DNA from: Microvirga massiliensis
GTDB taxonomy: Bacteria; Pseudomonadota; Alphaproteobacteria; Rhizobiales; Beijerinckiaceae
Assembly: GCF_001006805.1 (NCBI RefSeq)
Contig: NZ_LN811358.1
Coordinates: 348,905 to 412,904, forward strand
DNA length: 64,000 nt
Direction of reading: 5' to 3'
This document shows positions 8,892-17,743 of the stretch, in pieces. The position numbers and the translations under genes are program-made. How positions within the stretch are numbered: position 1 is the first letter of the stretch; every line of letters starts with the position of its first letter. The notes under the pieces are model-generated. The model was not told where the DNA came from and searched no databases. It saw only the letters and a program-made list of their open reading frames with translations.

Positions 8892-8922
8892 AAAACGAAA
8901 ACGGCCGCTCGGGAGCGGCCGC
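8892..8922 (-). terminator. Rho-independent terminator of the F0 operon
   Basis: Read on the minus strand, a 9-bp GC stem (CGGCCGCTC/GAGCGGCCG, 8902-8921) is followed by TTTTCGTTTT. It lies 31 bases past the atpF stop, and is correctly oriented to end the atp transcript. It would also separate it from the convergent EamA gene. Confidence 0.9.
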
Positions 8923-8952
8923 ATCGCAGGTAAGCTTGGTTTTGGAAGCGGT

Positions 8953-9438
8953 TTACTGCAGCTTCGCCTTCACGTCACCGAGGCTGCGCTTGACGAACTG
9001 CTCGGCCGACGGGCCGCTGATCTCGCCACGGAGTACCTGCTCGGAAGCGCGAATCGCGGCATCGACGGCGGCGGCACGCACTTCGGCAGAAGCCTGCACT
9101 TCAGCCTGAGCGATCTTCGCTTCTGCGGCAGCCGTGCGGCGCCGTACGAACTCGGCGAGACGCTCCTGCGACTCGCGCGCGAGACGTTCGGCCTCTTCGC
9201 GAGCCGTGGTGACGATCTCCTCGGCCTCTCGTTCGGCTGCGGCCCGCTTCGCCTCGAACTCCTTGAGAAGGCGTTCGGCATCCTCGCGCAGACGACGGGC
9301 CTCGGCGAGTTCGTCCGAGATTCTCTTCGAGCGGCTGTCGAGGGAGTTCAGAACGTAGCTGGGCACTCCGTAATAGTAGAGGACCCCGAGGAAGATCACG
9401 AAAGCAACGGCGACCCAGAATTCGGCGCTCGAGAACAT
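8953..9438 (-). CDS. atpF: ATP synthase F0 subunit b
   Basis: One of the two peripheral-stalk subunits linking the membrane a subunit to F1. The 161-residue protein has one N-terminal membrane helix (about 5-25, FWVAVAFVIFLGVLYYYG) and then a long charged coiled coil rich in Ala, Glu and Arg (LDSRSKRISDELAEARRLRE onward). It is last in the F0 operon, 12 bases after the b' gene. F1 genes are not in this window, the normal split arrangement in Alphaproteobacteria. Confidence 0.95.
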   Translation of the reverse strand: MFSSAEFWVAVAFVIFLGVLYYYGVPSYVLNSLDSRSKRISDELAEARRLREDAERLLKEFEAKRAAAEREAEEIVTTAREEAERLARESQERLAEFVRRRTAAAEAKIAQAEVQASAEVRAAAVDAAIRASEQVLRGEISGPSAEQFVKRSLGDVKAKLQ

Positions 9439-9450
9439 GTTTCGGTCTCC

Positions 9451-9993
9451 TCAAGCTCTGGTCTGGTCGAGAGCCGCTTCGACGGCCTTCGGCGCAGGCG
9501 CGCGTCCGGTGATGTGCTCGACGATCGCGGTTGCGGTGTCGAGCGCGATCGCGCGGACATTGCCCATCGCATTGGCCTTGCGACTCGTGATCGTGGCTTC
9601 TGCCTCGGCCATGCGCTCTGCGAGATCGGCTTCGACGACCTTTTGCTTGGCCTCGGTCTCCGCCGTAAGGCGATCGTGAGTTTCCTGTGCCAGCTTTTGC
9701 GCCCTCGCCTTCGCTTCGGAGAGCGACTTCTCGTAGGCAACGCCTGCCTGTTCCGCCCGCGTCTTCATCGCAGCGGCCTCGTCGAGGTCGCGAGCGATCG
9801 TCGAGCGGCGGTTTTCGATGATCCCGCTCAACTGAGGAAGCACGATCTTCGAGAGCACAACGTAGAGGGCTCCGAAGGTGATCGCGAGCCAGAGCAGCTG
9901 GACTCCGTATGTTTCCGTCTCGAAAGGCGGGAACCCGACGTGCTCGGCGGCGTCGCCCGGCGCGGTGGCGCCGGTATAGGTAACTTCAGCCAT
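9451..9993 (-). CDS. atpG: ATP synthase F0 subunit b'
   Basis: The second, divergent peripheral-stalk subunit found in photosynthetic bacteria and Alphaproteobacteria, where b and b' form a heterodimer. It has 180 residues: a soluble N-terminal extension, a membrane helix (about 31-50, VQLLWLAITFGALYVVL), the motif LSKIVLPQLSGIIENRR, and a coiled coil. The gene symbol used for b' varies between databases (atpG, atpX, atpF2). It follows atpE after a 108-base gap that contains a perfect hairpin. Confidence 0.93.
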   Translation of the reverse strand: MAEVTYTGATAPGDAAEHVGFPPFETETYGVQLLWLAITFGALYVVLSKIVLPQLSGIIENRRSTIARDLDEAAAMKTRAEQAGVAYEKSLSEAKARAQKLAQETHDRLTAETEAKQKVVEADLAERMAEAEATITSRKANAMGNVRAIALDTATAIVEHITGRAPAPKAVEAALDQTRA

Positions 9994-10026
9994 CGCCGTG
10001 ATCCTGGATGGTAAGCCAGCCTGATA

Positions 10027-10055
10027 GCAATGACGGCGGCCAAGCCGCCGTCATT
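10027..10055 (-). promoter_or_regulatory. perfect intercistronic hairpin between atpE and the b' gene
   Basis: A 13-bp perfect stem (CAATGACGGCGGC / GCCGCCGTCATTG) closes a 3-base loop. It lies 46 bases past the atpE stop and 33 bases before the b' start. No T-run follows on the minus strand, so it is more likely an RNA processing or 3'-end stabilising element, or a weak attenuator, than a full terminator. This is inference. Confidence 0.75.
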
Positions 10056-10101
10056 GTCCTGCGGGTGGAGTGTGCTCCACCCTCCCGATCATGTCGCGTC
10101 T

Positions 10102-10326
10102 TCAGGTGAAGAGCAGAACGAGAGCGACGACGAGGCAGAAGATCCCGAGACCTTCCGACAGCGCCGCGCCGATGAATGCGCGGGCGAACTGGCCGTCGGC
10201 TGCGGACGGATTACGCAGAGCGCCCGAGAGGAAGTTGCCGAAGATGTTGCCGACGCCCATGGCGGCGAGGCCCATGCCAATGCAGGCGAGGCCTGCGCCG
10301 AGAAACTTGAAAGCAGTCGGGTCCAT
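10102..10326 (-). CDS. atpE: ATP synthase F0 subunit c
   Basis: The proteolipid that forms the rotating c-ring. It has 74 residues forming two membrane helices joined by the polar loop RNPSAADGQ, and the proton-carrying Glu58 in the second helix (GAALSEGLGIF). A good ribosome site (AGGAG) precedes the ATG. High copy number relative to other F0 subunits is needed, which is relevant to the hairpin that follows the gene. Confidence 0.97.
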   Translation of the reverse strand: MDPTAFKFLGAGLACIGMGLAAMGVGNIFGNFLSGALRNPSAADGQFARAFIGAALSEGLGIFCLVVALVLLFT

Positions 10327-10383
10327 CGTGATCTCCTAGAGGACAGTGATGATCGGGGAGGAAAGAGGACGGCGCGCTCTGGC

Positions 10384-11112
10384 CTAGTGGCCGGGATGAA
10401 GCGCGTCGTTGAGGTAGATGCAGGTCAACACCATGAAGACATAGGCCTGCAGGGCGGCGACGAAGATTTCGAACGCCGTGAGCGCGACCGCCATGAGGAG
10501 CGGAAGCGGAGCGAGGACCGCCAGGAGACCGCCCGCAGCGCCGAGCGACACCACGAAGCCGCCGAAGACCTTCAGGGCGATATGGCCCCCCAGCATATTG
10601 GCGAAGAGGCGGAGCGAGAGAGAGATCGGTCGCGAGAGGAACGAGATCACCTCGATCACGACAATGGCGGGCAAGAGCCAGGCAGGAACGCCGGAAGGGA
10701 CGAACAGCCCCAGGAAATGGCTGCCGTGCTTCATGAAGCCATAGATCACGACGGTGCCGATCACCAGCAGCGCGAGTGCGAACGTGACGATGATATGGCT
10801 CGTGACGGTGAAGAAGCCCGGAATCATCCCGAGCAGATTTGCCGTCAGCACGAAGGCGAAGAGGGAGAACACGAACGGAAAGAATTTCATCCCCTCTTCG
10901 CCGGCGGAATTTCGCACCGTGTTGGCGACGAAGTCGTGCAGCATTTCCGCGATGGACTGCGCCCTTCCGGGGATAACGGCCCGGTGGCGCGAGGCCAGCA
11001 TGAGGCCGCCGACGACGACGCCGGTCGCGACGACCATGAACAGCGCCGAGTTCGTGAAGCCGAGCGCCGGGATGATGGGCTTGATCTGGAATTGTTCGAT
11101 CGGGCTCGCCAT
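10384..11112 (-). CDS. atpB: ATP synthase F0 subunit a
   Basis: The stator channel subunit. I start at the ATG giving MASPIEQFQIKPIIP (242 residues); an ATG 27 bases upstream is also possible. Five to six membrane helices are visible. The essential arginine lies in the conserved segment SLSLRLFANMLGGHIAL, and the C-terminal helix AALQAYVFMVLTCIYLNDA is typical. It lies between atpI and atpE on the minus strand. Confidence 0.96.
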   Translation of the reverse strand: MASPIEQFQIKPIIPALGFTNSALFMVVATGVVVGGLMLASRHRAVIPGRAQSIAEMLHDFVANTVRNSAGEEGMKFFPFVFSLFAFVLTANLLGMIPGFFTVTSHIIVTFALALLVIGTVVIYGFMKHGSHFLGLFVPSGVPAWLLPAIVVIEVISFLSRPISLSLRLFANMLGGHIALKVFGGFVVSLGAAGGLLAVLAPLPLLMAVALTAFEIFVAALQAYVFMVLTCIYLNDALHPGH

Positions 11113-11166
11113 TGCGCTCGCTCTGCGGGATGTGTTCAATCGCTCACGTGGCTCGCAGGAGGAGCC

Positions 11167-11544
11167 TTATTGCTTGTCGTCATCGTACCGCGCGGGCTTG
11201 ACCACACCGGCAGCCCGCATCAGGTTGAGCATCCCGGCACAGAAGCCGAGGATGAGACAAACAATAAGCCCCCACGGGGAGGAGCCGAACAGCTTGTCGA
11301 CGAGCCAACCGACGATCCCGCCGGCAGCCACACCCGAGACGAATTCGGCCGAGAGCCTGAAGGCTTGGCCGAGAGCGGTCGAGTCGGACGGCGCGCGGGT
11401 GCGAGATTGCGTGTTTTCCCGCCGATCCGCGGTTGCCTTGCCAAGCCGCGCATCGAGGGATTTCAGTCTCGCCGACAGGTCGGCTTCGTCGGAACTGGTC
11501 GACTTCGCACCTTCCTGATCCGGCCGCCCGGTGGGATCCGCCAT
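11167..11544 (-). CDS. atpI: ATP synthase accessory protein AtpI/AtpZ-like
   Basis: A 125-residue protein with a charged N-terminal third (LSARLKSLDARLGKATADRR) and two C-terminal membrane helices (about 70-90 and 93-113, GGIVGWLVDKLFGSSPWGL). This is the AtpI-type assembly or ion-handling factor found first in F0 operons of Alphaproteobacteria. GAGGAG lies six bases before the chosen ATG, which decides against the upstream in-frame start at 11580. It is the promoter-proximal gene of the operon. Confidence 0.9.
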   Translation of the reverse strand: MADPTGRPDQEGAKSTSSDEADLSARLKSLDARLGKATADRRENTQSRTRAPSDSTALGQAFRLSAEFVSGVAAGGIVGWLVDKLFGSSPWGLIVCLILGFCAGMLNLMRAAGVVKPARYDDDKQ

Positions 11545-11606
11545 GGCGTTCTCCTCGTCAGCGGCTGAGTCAAAAGGCACGAAACCCGGCCCCGAAAGCC
11601 GCGCGC

Positions 11607-11635
11607 AACATATTGAGGGGGGTCCCCCCTGTCAA
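11607..11635 (-). promoter_or_regulatory. sigma-70-type promoter of the F0 operon
   Basis: Read on the minus strand: TTGACA (11630-11635, perfect -35), a 17-base spacer, and TATGTT (11607-11612, 4/6 to the -10 consensus). The spacer is filled by a 15-base palindrome AGGGGGG-T-CCCCCCT. The start of atpI is about 60 bases downstream. No experimental support is available. Confidence 0.65.
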
Positions 11636-11735
11636 GACAGACAGAAAAACACCTAAGTATTTGTCAGGCAAGTAAATTCACTGATTTTCGGGTGCCGAGC
11701 GCGGCGCACGTCGCACCATCATGCACAGACGCGGC

Positions 11736-14700
11736 TCAGGAGGCCTCGCGGATCGTCTCCGCGGCTTCGAGGCTGACGGAGACGAGTTGCGACACGCCGC
11801 GCTCCGCCATCGTCACGCCGAAGAGACGGTTCATCCGCGCCATCGTGATCGGATTGTGCGTGATCACGACAAACCGGGTTTCCGTCTGCCTGGCCATCTC
11901 CTCGAGCAGATCGCAATAGCGCTCGACATTCGCGTCATCGAGCGGAGCGTCGACCTCGTCCAGAACGCAGATCGGCGACGGATTCGTGAGGAAGACCGCG
12001 AAGATCAGGGCCGTCGCCGTGAGGGCCTGCTCGCCGCCGGAGAGCAGCGTCATCGATTGCGGCTTCTTGCCGGGAGGCCGTGCGAGAATCTCCAGGCCCG
12101 CCTCCAGCGGATCGTCCGAATCGATGAGCGTCAGTTCTGCGGTTCCTCCCCCGAACAGGGTCGTGAAGAGCTGCTGGAAATGGGCGTTCACAGTGCCGAA
12201 AGCAGCGAGGAGCCTCTCGCGTCCCTCCCGATTGAGGCTGCCGATCGCGTGTCGCAAGCGCTTGATGGCTTCGACGAGATCGTCGCGTTCGTGAGTGATG
12301 CTGTCGAATTTGGTCGTCAGCTCGCCGAGTTCCTCGTCCGCCCGCAAGTTGACCGCACCGAGACGCTCGCGGTCGCCTCTGAGCGATTGCAACCGCGCTT
12401 CTGCTTCGGCCGCGGAGGGCAGGGTGGTCTCCGATTTCAGGCCTGCAAGTTCGATGAGACCGACCGGCGTCGTTCCGAGATTCTCGGCAATCGCATGCGT
12501 GATTTCCGCCATCCGGCGTGTTGCAGCCTCGTGGCGCGCCTGACTTCCGGCCCGAGCCTCACGAGCGGTCGCCAGAGCCTCGAGGGCTGCACGAGCAGCC
12601 CGGTCTGTTTCCGCGAGCGCCGTTTCGCCGTCCGCGAGTTGGTCGGCTGCTTCCTTTCGGCGTGCCTCGGCCGCTTCGATCTCCGTGGTCAGGGACCGTC
12701 GCCGGAGCAGATGCGTGTTCGGGGCTTCGAGGAGCGCTTGGTATTCGTCGCGTGCCCTGGCGCGTCGGCCCTCGATATCGGAAGCGGCAGCTCTGGCGCG
12801 CGCAGCACGCTGCGTCCACGACCCGATCTCGGCCGCGATCGCCTCCTCCCTGCGCCGGCGCAGCTGAGCCTCATGCCGGAGGGCCTGCAGGCTGGCCCGG
12901 GCTTCCGCGGCTGCGGCACGCCGCTCGCCGACCCGAGCGCGCTCCTCGAGAAGCTGGCCTTCGAGGTCCGGCGCCGGAGCGAGATCCTCGAGAGCATGGC
13001 GAGAGGCCTCGAGACGGCCGAGGGCTTCCGCTTCGTTCGCGGCAATTCGGGCGAGGCCTTCCTGCAGCGCTGACCGGCGTGACGACAGTTCCGCCTCGCG
13101 GCGCTCCGCTGCGGCAAGCCGCGAGCGAACCGAGTCGAGCGCGGAGCGGGCGTGCCGCGCGGCCTCGATGGCCTGAGCCTCTGCCGCGGCCGCATTGCGG
13201 ATGGCAACCTGCGCAACCTCGGCTTCCGCGCGGAAATTCTCGCACGCTTCCCGAGCCTCCGCGGCCTCGACCTCCAGATCGCCGAGGCGATTTTTCTCGG
13301 CCAGACGGCGGGCTGCCGCGGAGGGAGCTTCGGCTGCTGCCGTGAAACCGTCCCACCGCCAGACATCTCCCTCACGGGACACGAGCCGCTGACCCGGGCG
13401 GAGCGCCTCTCGGAAGCGGGCCCCCTCGACTCGTGCCACGACACCGATCTGGCGAAGCCGCCGTAGGAGGGCAGGGGGGGCGGAGGCGACCTCCGCGAGC
13501 GCCATTACGCCTTCAGGAAGCGGCGGATCCTCTTCACCCGGACCGGTATCGACCCAATGCGCGGGAGCCGAGACGTTGGTCGAGGCCTCAAGATCATCAC
13601 CTAGCGCCGCGCCGAGCGCGGTCTCGAAGCCTTTCGCGACTCGGATCGAATCGAGCGCCGGAGACCACAGATCCCCGGTGGTGCCGGTGAGGAGCTTCGC
13701 GAGAGTTCGGACCTCCGTCTCGAGCCGCTGGGCCCGACGCTCCGCCTCGGCGAGCGGGCCACGCGAGCGGGTCTCGGCTTCGCGCGCCGCCGCGAGAGTT
13801 GCGCGCGCGCCCATCACCCTCTCTTCAGCATCATTCGCGGCCTGCTCGGCTGCCTCGGCCTCCTCCCGAAGGGATTCGGGCGAGGGGCCGTCGCCGGCGC
13901 TCGTGAGCAACGCCGTGAGATCCCGCTCGATTCGGCCCTTCTCGGCTGCGAAGCGGGCCGCGCGGTCCTGTTCCTCCCGAACCGACCGCTCGAGAGCGGC
14001 GCGGCGCGCATTGAGGTCCGAGATCTGGCCCTGCAGTGCGGAAAGAGATGCTTCTGCGGCAGCGAGTTCCTCCTCGAACTCGGCGACGCGCGACGCGCTC
14101 TCCGTCTCTTCCTCGTTCGCACTCTCCAGCGTTGCTGCGATTTCGGCCGCCTCGGATTGGAGCCGCTCGATGGTGGTTGCTGCGTCGGTCTGCTGCGACT
14201 GCTCCCGCATGAGGTCGCGGTCGAGATCGGCGAGATGGCGTTCGAGCTCGCTCTGCCGCTCCTTGGCGCGCCGTTCCTCCGCATCGAGTTCGCTGCGGGC
14301 ATGGTTGAGCCGCTGCAAGGCCGCTGTCGCGGCGGCCTCGGCCTCGCGCAAGGCCGGAAGCGCATGGGCCGCCACTGCCTGCGCGGTCGCGGCGCGCGTC
14401 TGCTCTTCGGTGCACTCCGCGACCCTTCTGAGGTCCTCGGCGACCTGGTGCTCCGCCTCGGCCGAATCCTCTCGGGCCTCGGCGAACTGGATCGCCAGAA
14501 TCAGGGCCTCGAGCCGCCGGATCTCGGCCGAGATGTTCTTGTAGCGGGAGGCCTGCCGGCCCTGCCTCTTGAGGCTGTCGATCTGCGACGACAACTCGCG
14601 AAGGACGTCCTCCACACGCAGGAGGTTGTCCTCCGCGGCCTTGAGGCGGAGCTCCGCCTCGTGACGGCGGGCGTGGAGGCCCGCGATGCCCGCAGCATCT

Positions 14701-15194
14701 TCCAGAATGCGGCGGCGCGCCTGGGGCTTCGCGGCAATGATCTCGCTGATCTGCCCCTGACGGACGAGGGCCGGCGAACGGGAGCCGGTCGCGGCATCGG
14801 CGAACAGGAGCTGCACGTCGCGCGCGCGGACCTCTCGCCCGTTCACGCGGTAGGTCGATCCTTCCTCCCGTTCGATCTTGCGGGAGACTTCGAGCTGGTC
14901 GGAATCGTTGAAAGCTGCAGGGGCGGTTCGATCGTCGTTCTCGATCGTGAGCATCACCTCGGCGGCGTTGCGCGCCGGCCGAGTACCGGACCCGGAGAAG
15001 ATCACGTCGTCCATGCCCGTCGCGCGCATGTTCTTGTGAGAGCTTTCGCCCATCACCCAGCGCAGGGCTTCGACGAGATTGGACTTGCCGCACCCATTGG
15101 GGCCAACGACCCCTGTGAGACCCGGCTCGATCAGAAAATCCGTCGGTTCGACGAAGGTCTTGAACCCGACGATCCGCAGGCGCGTGAGCTTCAT
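11736..15194 (-). CDS. smc: chromosome segregation protein SMC
   Basis: The condensin ATPase that organises and resolves chromosomes. The 1152-residue length is typical. The N-terminal head has the Walker A motif GPNGCGKSN (near residue 33). Two long Ala/Glu/Arg coiled coils flank a hinge (about residues 490-640, including ALGAALGDDLEAS and GQRLVSREGDVWRWDG). The C-terminal head has the signature LSGGEQALTATALIFA and Walker B PICVLDEVDAPLDDANV. It is divergent from nothing nearby; the DsbA-like gene precedes it on the same strand with a 51-base gap. Confidence 0.97.
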   Translation of the reverse strand: MKLTRLRIVGFKTFVEPTDFLIEPGLTGVVGPNGCGKSNLVEALRWVMGESSHKNMRATGMDDVIFSGSGTRPARNAAEVMLTIENDDRTAPAAFNDSDQLEVSRKIEREEGSTYRVNGREVRARDVQLLFADAATGSRSPALVRQGQISEIIAAKPQARRRILEDAAGIAGLHARRHEAELRLKAAEDNLLRVEDVLRELSSQIDSLKRQGRQASRYKNISAEIRRLEALILAIQFAEAREDSAEAEHQVAEDLRRVAECTEEQTRAATAQAVAAHALPALREAEAAATAALQRLNHARSELDAEERRAKERQSELERHLADLDRDLMREQSQQTDAATTIERLQSEAAEIAATLESANEEETESASRVAEFEEELAAAEASLSALQGQISDLNARRAALERSVREEQDRAARFAAEKGRIERDLTALLTSAGDGPSPESLREEAEAAEQAANDAEERVMGARATLAAAREAETRSRGPLAEAERRAQRLETEVRTLAKLLTGTTGDLWSPALDSIRVAKGFETALGAALGDDLEASTNVSAPAHWVDTGPGEEDPPLPEGVMALAEVASAPPALLRRLRQIGVVARVEGARFREALRPGQRLVSREGDVWRWDGFTAAAEAPSAAARRLAEKNRLGDLEVEAAEAREACENFRAEAEVAQVAIRNAAAAEAQAIEAARHARSALDSVRSRLAAAERREAELSSRRSALQEGLARIAANEAEALGRLEASRHALEDLAPAPDLEGQLLEERARVGERRAAAAEARASLQALRHEAQLRRRREEAIAAEIGSWTQRAARARAAASDIEGRRARARDEYQALLEAPNTHLLRRRSLTTEIEAAEARRKEAADQLADGETALAETDRAARAALEALATAREARAGSQARHEAATRRMAEITHAIAENLGTTPVGLIELAGLKSETTLPSAAEAEARLQSLRGDRERLGAVNLRADEELGELTTKFDSITHERDDLVEAIKRLRHAIGSLNREGRERLLAAFGTVNAHFQQLFTTLFGGGTAELTLIDSDDPLEAGLEILARPPGKKPQSMTLLSGGEQALTATALIFAVFLTNPSPICVLDEVDAPLDDANVERYCDLLEEMARQTETRFVVITHNPITMARMNRLFGVTMAERGVSQLVSVSLEAAETIREAS

Positions 15195-15245
15195 CGGCGC
15201 GCCTGGACCTGCGCCGTTCCGTGGTGGAACGGCGATCCTATAGAC

Positions 15246-15884
15246 TTAGGCGCCAAGCATCGGCTTGATGATCTTCTCGAGCTCATCGATGGACATGTTG
15301 CCGGCGAAGCGCTGGCCGTTGATGAAGAAAGTGGGGGTCGAGTCCACCTTGAAGGCCTCCATACCCCGGTTCTTCACGGTGTTCACCGCGTCATAAAGCT
15401 TCTGATCGCGCAAGCAGGAATCGAATTTCTCTTGTGAAAAACCGGCTTGGCGCATCATCTGCCGCAGAGCGTCGAGCGGCTTGTCGGTAAAGGCCCAGGC
15501 CCGCTGCTGCTGAAACAGCATGTCGACGATCGCATAATATTTCGAGTCTCCATCGCACCGGGCGAGCATGAAGCCGGCCGTGGCGAGCGGATCGAGCGGG
15601 AATTCCCGCAGCACATACCGAACCTTCCCGGTATCGATATAGCGCTCCTTCAGAGCCGGATAGGTTTCCTTATGGAAGGCGGCGCAATGGGAGCAGGTCA
15701 GCGACGCATATTCGATGATCGTGACCTTTGCATCGGGAGCGCCCTGGGCGGCGTCTCCGAGCGGGCCCGGCACGGCGAGGTCCTGCATCGACACGTTTTG
15801 CGCGAGAGCAGGGAAATACGAGCTCAGAAGAGCCAGGGCGGCTCCCGAGCCAATGAGCGCGAGTGTCTGACGCCGGGTAATCAT
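15246..15884 (-). CDS. DsbA-family thiol:disulfide oxidoreductase, exported
   Basis: A 212-residue thioredoxin-fold protein with a twin-arginine-like leader (MITRRQTLALIGSGAALALL) and active site C64-S-H-C67 in YASLTCSHCAAFH. The cis-proline loop is DSTPTFFINGQ. This is the DsbA/ScsC-like group common upstream of smc in Hyphomicrobiales; it probably introduces or isomerises disulfides in the periplasm. An extra Cys pair (ARCDG and DSCLRD) lies in the helical insert. DsbA-type oxidase versus DsbC-type isomerase activity cannot be decided from sequence. Confidence 0.9.
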   Translation of the reverse strand: MITRRQTLALIGSGAALALLSSYFPALAQNVSMQDLAVPGPLGDAAQGAPDAKVTIIEYASLTCSHCAAFHKETYPALKERYIDTGKVRYVLREFPLDPLATAGFMLARCDGDSKYYAIVDMLFQQQRAWAFTDKPLDALRQMMRQAGFSQEKFDSCLRDQKLYDAVNTVKNRGMEAFKVDSTPTFFINGQRFAGNMSIDELEKIIKPMLGA

Positions 15885-15966
15885 ATACTTGCTCCCCTAA
15901 CTCCTGAGCGGTTCTGCATTTGGGTAGTTCCGGAACTGGACCGTGACAAGACTCGCCGATTGGGTG

Positions 15967-16473
15967 TCACGGTTTCGTGCGTTCTCCTTTTGTGGAAGAG
16001 CCGACGACCGCCGTGCCCAATCGGGCGAGGGCATCACGAAGGGAATCTTCGACAATCGGCTCGAGGGCTGCCTCGATGGCCTTGGCGTCCTCCGGAGCGA
16101 GCCGTGGTGAGGGACGACGGGGAGGCTCGGCCCGGCGGACCGGCCCCTGCTTCAATACGATCCGGCCAATACAGCGCCAGCCATAATGGCTGTTGACCCG
16201 TTCGATGACGACCGGCGCGAGGTGCTGCATCTCGAGCGCGAAGGCGCTCTCGACCCGCACGATCAAGGTCGCGGGCTCGGGGCGTCTGTCCGGGTCGATC
16301 CCGGAGGAACGCCGCTTCCACTGGACCCGCACGGGCTGCGTGAATTCGGACAGCCGGGCACCGACGATCTCGGGCCAGGCGACGAGGATATCCGAGGCCG
16401 CGAAGCCCTGTGCCGCGAGGCTCGGGCCCAGACAGCTATCGAGGAGATCGGCGAGAGGTCTGGGTTTGCGCAT
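15967..16473 (-). CDS. DUF721/DciA-like protein
   Basis: A 168-residue protein with the DUF721 core: PLADLLDSCLGPSLAAQGFA, then LVAWPEIVGARLSEFTQP, then LIVRVESAFALEMQHLAPVVIERVNSHYG. DUF721 includes DciA, which loads or assists the replicative helicase DnaB in bacteria lacking DnaC. The C-terminal 50 residues are a charged extension. It lies upstream of the DsbA-like gene on the same strand and is divergent from mutY, a conserved neighbourhood in this order. Confidence 0.85.
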   Translation of the reverse strand: MRKPRPLADLLDSCLGPSLAAQGFAASDILVAWPEIVGARLSEFTQPVRVQWKRRSSGIDPDRRPEPATLIVRVESAFALEMQHLAPVVIERVNSHYGWRCIGRIVLKQGPVRRAEPPRRPSPRLAPEDAKAIEAALEPIVEDSLRDALARLGTAVVGSSTKGERTKP

Positions 16474-16597
16474 CGCTCCGTCCGAAATACCGCGTTGGAA
16501 CTCGCGGGAGCACCCGATAGGGTCTCCGCCTTCCGGTCCAGTCTCTCGAATCGGCTTCCCGAAAACCCCGTGAAGCCAACCCCCTCAGGCAACACGC

Positions 16598-17743
16598 ATG
16601 GCTCATGCCGCTGCAGCCTCATCGTGCCGATCCGCCCCGCCGGAGGCGGCTCATCCCGTTGCGCTCGACCTTCTGGCTTGGTACGACCGTCACCGTCGGT
16701 CGCTGCCCTGGCGCGCCAAGCCCGGCGAGAAGCCCGATCCCTACCGGGTCTGGCTTTCGGAAATCATGCTGCAGCAGACCACGGTCGCGGCCGTGAAGCC
16801 CTACTATGAGCGCTTTCTCGAGCGGTTTCCAACCGTCGCGAGTCTCGCCCGAGCGCCGACCGAGGAAGTCATGCAGGCCTGGGCGGGGCTCGGCTACTAC
16901 GCACGGGCCCGCAACCTGCACTCCTGTGCCCAGGCGGTCACCGAACGAAATGGCGGGGTTTTTCCGAGCACCGAAGCGGAATTGAGAACGCTTCCGGGCA
17001 TCGGCGCCTATACGGCGGCGGCCATCGCCGCGATCGCCTTCGACGAGCCCGCCGCTGCCGTGGACGGCAACGTCGAGCGGGTCATCACCCGACTGTTCGC
17101 AATCGAGGAGCCACTGCCTGCAGCGAAGCCCGCCATCCGGGCGCTCGTCGAGCCGCTCGTCCCGCGTGACCGCCCCGGGGACTTCGCGCAGGCGATCATG
17201 GATCTCGGCGCGACGATCTGCACGCCGCGGCGCCCCGCTTGCGCGCTCTGCCCCTGGATGCAGCCATGCCGGGCCCGCGCGACCGGCTTGCAGGAAACCT
17301 TCCCGCGCAAGCTCGAGAAGGTTCAGAATCCGCTTCGCCGCGGAGCGGCCTTCGTGGTGATCCGCTCGGATGACACGGTACTCCTGCGCACCCGTCCCCC
17401 GAAAGGGCTTCTCGGGGGCATGGCCGAACCGCCGACGAGCGCCTGGGAGATCGACTATGATCCCGCGCAGGCGATACTCGATGCGCCGCTCGAGGCACGC
17501 TGGCAGAGAAAGCCCGGCGTCGTTCGCCACGTCTTCACGCACTTTCCTTTGGAACTCACGGTGCTGACAGCCCGGATCTCGGCGCGGACCGAGGCTCCGG
17601 AGGGGATGCGGTGGGTAGCCCGCCGGGACCTCGCCAATGAGGCGCTGCCCGGAGTCATGCGCAAGGTGCTCGCGCATGGCCTCGGCGAGTTGAGCCCGTG
17701 GAAGACGTCGAAGACTCCGCCCCGGCAAGGAGCCAGCGGCTGA
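16598..17743 (+). CDS. mutY: A/G-specific adenine DNA glycosylase
   Basis: Removes adenine mispaired with 8-oxoguanine. The 381-residue protein has the catalytic Glu segment SEIMLQQTTVAAV, the helix-hairpin-helix LPGIGAYTAAAIAAIAF with catalytic Asp in AAVDGNVERV, the iron-sulfur motif C-x6-C-x2-C-x5-C (CTPRRPACALCPWMQPC), and a C-terminal NUDIX-like domain for 8-oxoG recognition. The stop codon abuts the end of the convergent ccrM gene with no gap. Confidence 0.97.
   Translation: MAHAAAASSCRSAPPEAAHPVALDLLAWYDRHRRSLPWRAKPGEKPDPYRVWLSEIMLQQTTVAAVKPYYERFLERFPTVASLARAPTEEVMQAWAGLGYYARARNLHSCAQAVTERNGGVFPSTEAELRTLPGIGAYTAAAIAAIAFDEPAAAVDGNVERVITRLFAIEEPLPAAKPAIRALVEPLVPRDRPGDFAQAIMDLGATICTPRRPACALCPWMQPCRARATGLQETFPRKLEKVQNPLRRGAAFVVIRSDDTVLLRTRPPKGLLGGMAEPPTSAWEIDYDPAQAILDAPLEARWQRKPGVVRHVFTHFPLELTVLTARISARTEAPEGMRWVARRDLANEALPGVMRKVLAHGLGELSPWKTSKTPPRQGASG

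Noticed and set aside
10030..11568. Long plus-strand open frame of over 500 codons opposite the atp genes
   Set aside because: It is antisense to atpE, atpB and atpI, which are certain; the product is a charged low-complexity reading (many Glu, Arg, Asp) with no domain, as GC-rich shadows are.
11721..15437. Several long plus-strand open frames opposite smc
   Set aside because: Shadow frames of a 3.4-kb GC-rich coiled-coil gene; their Arg/Ser/Ala bias follows from the codon pattern of the smc strand.
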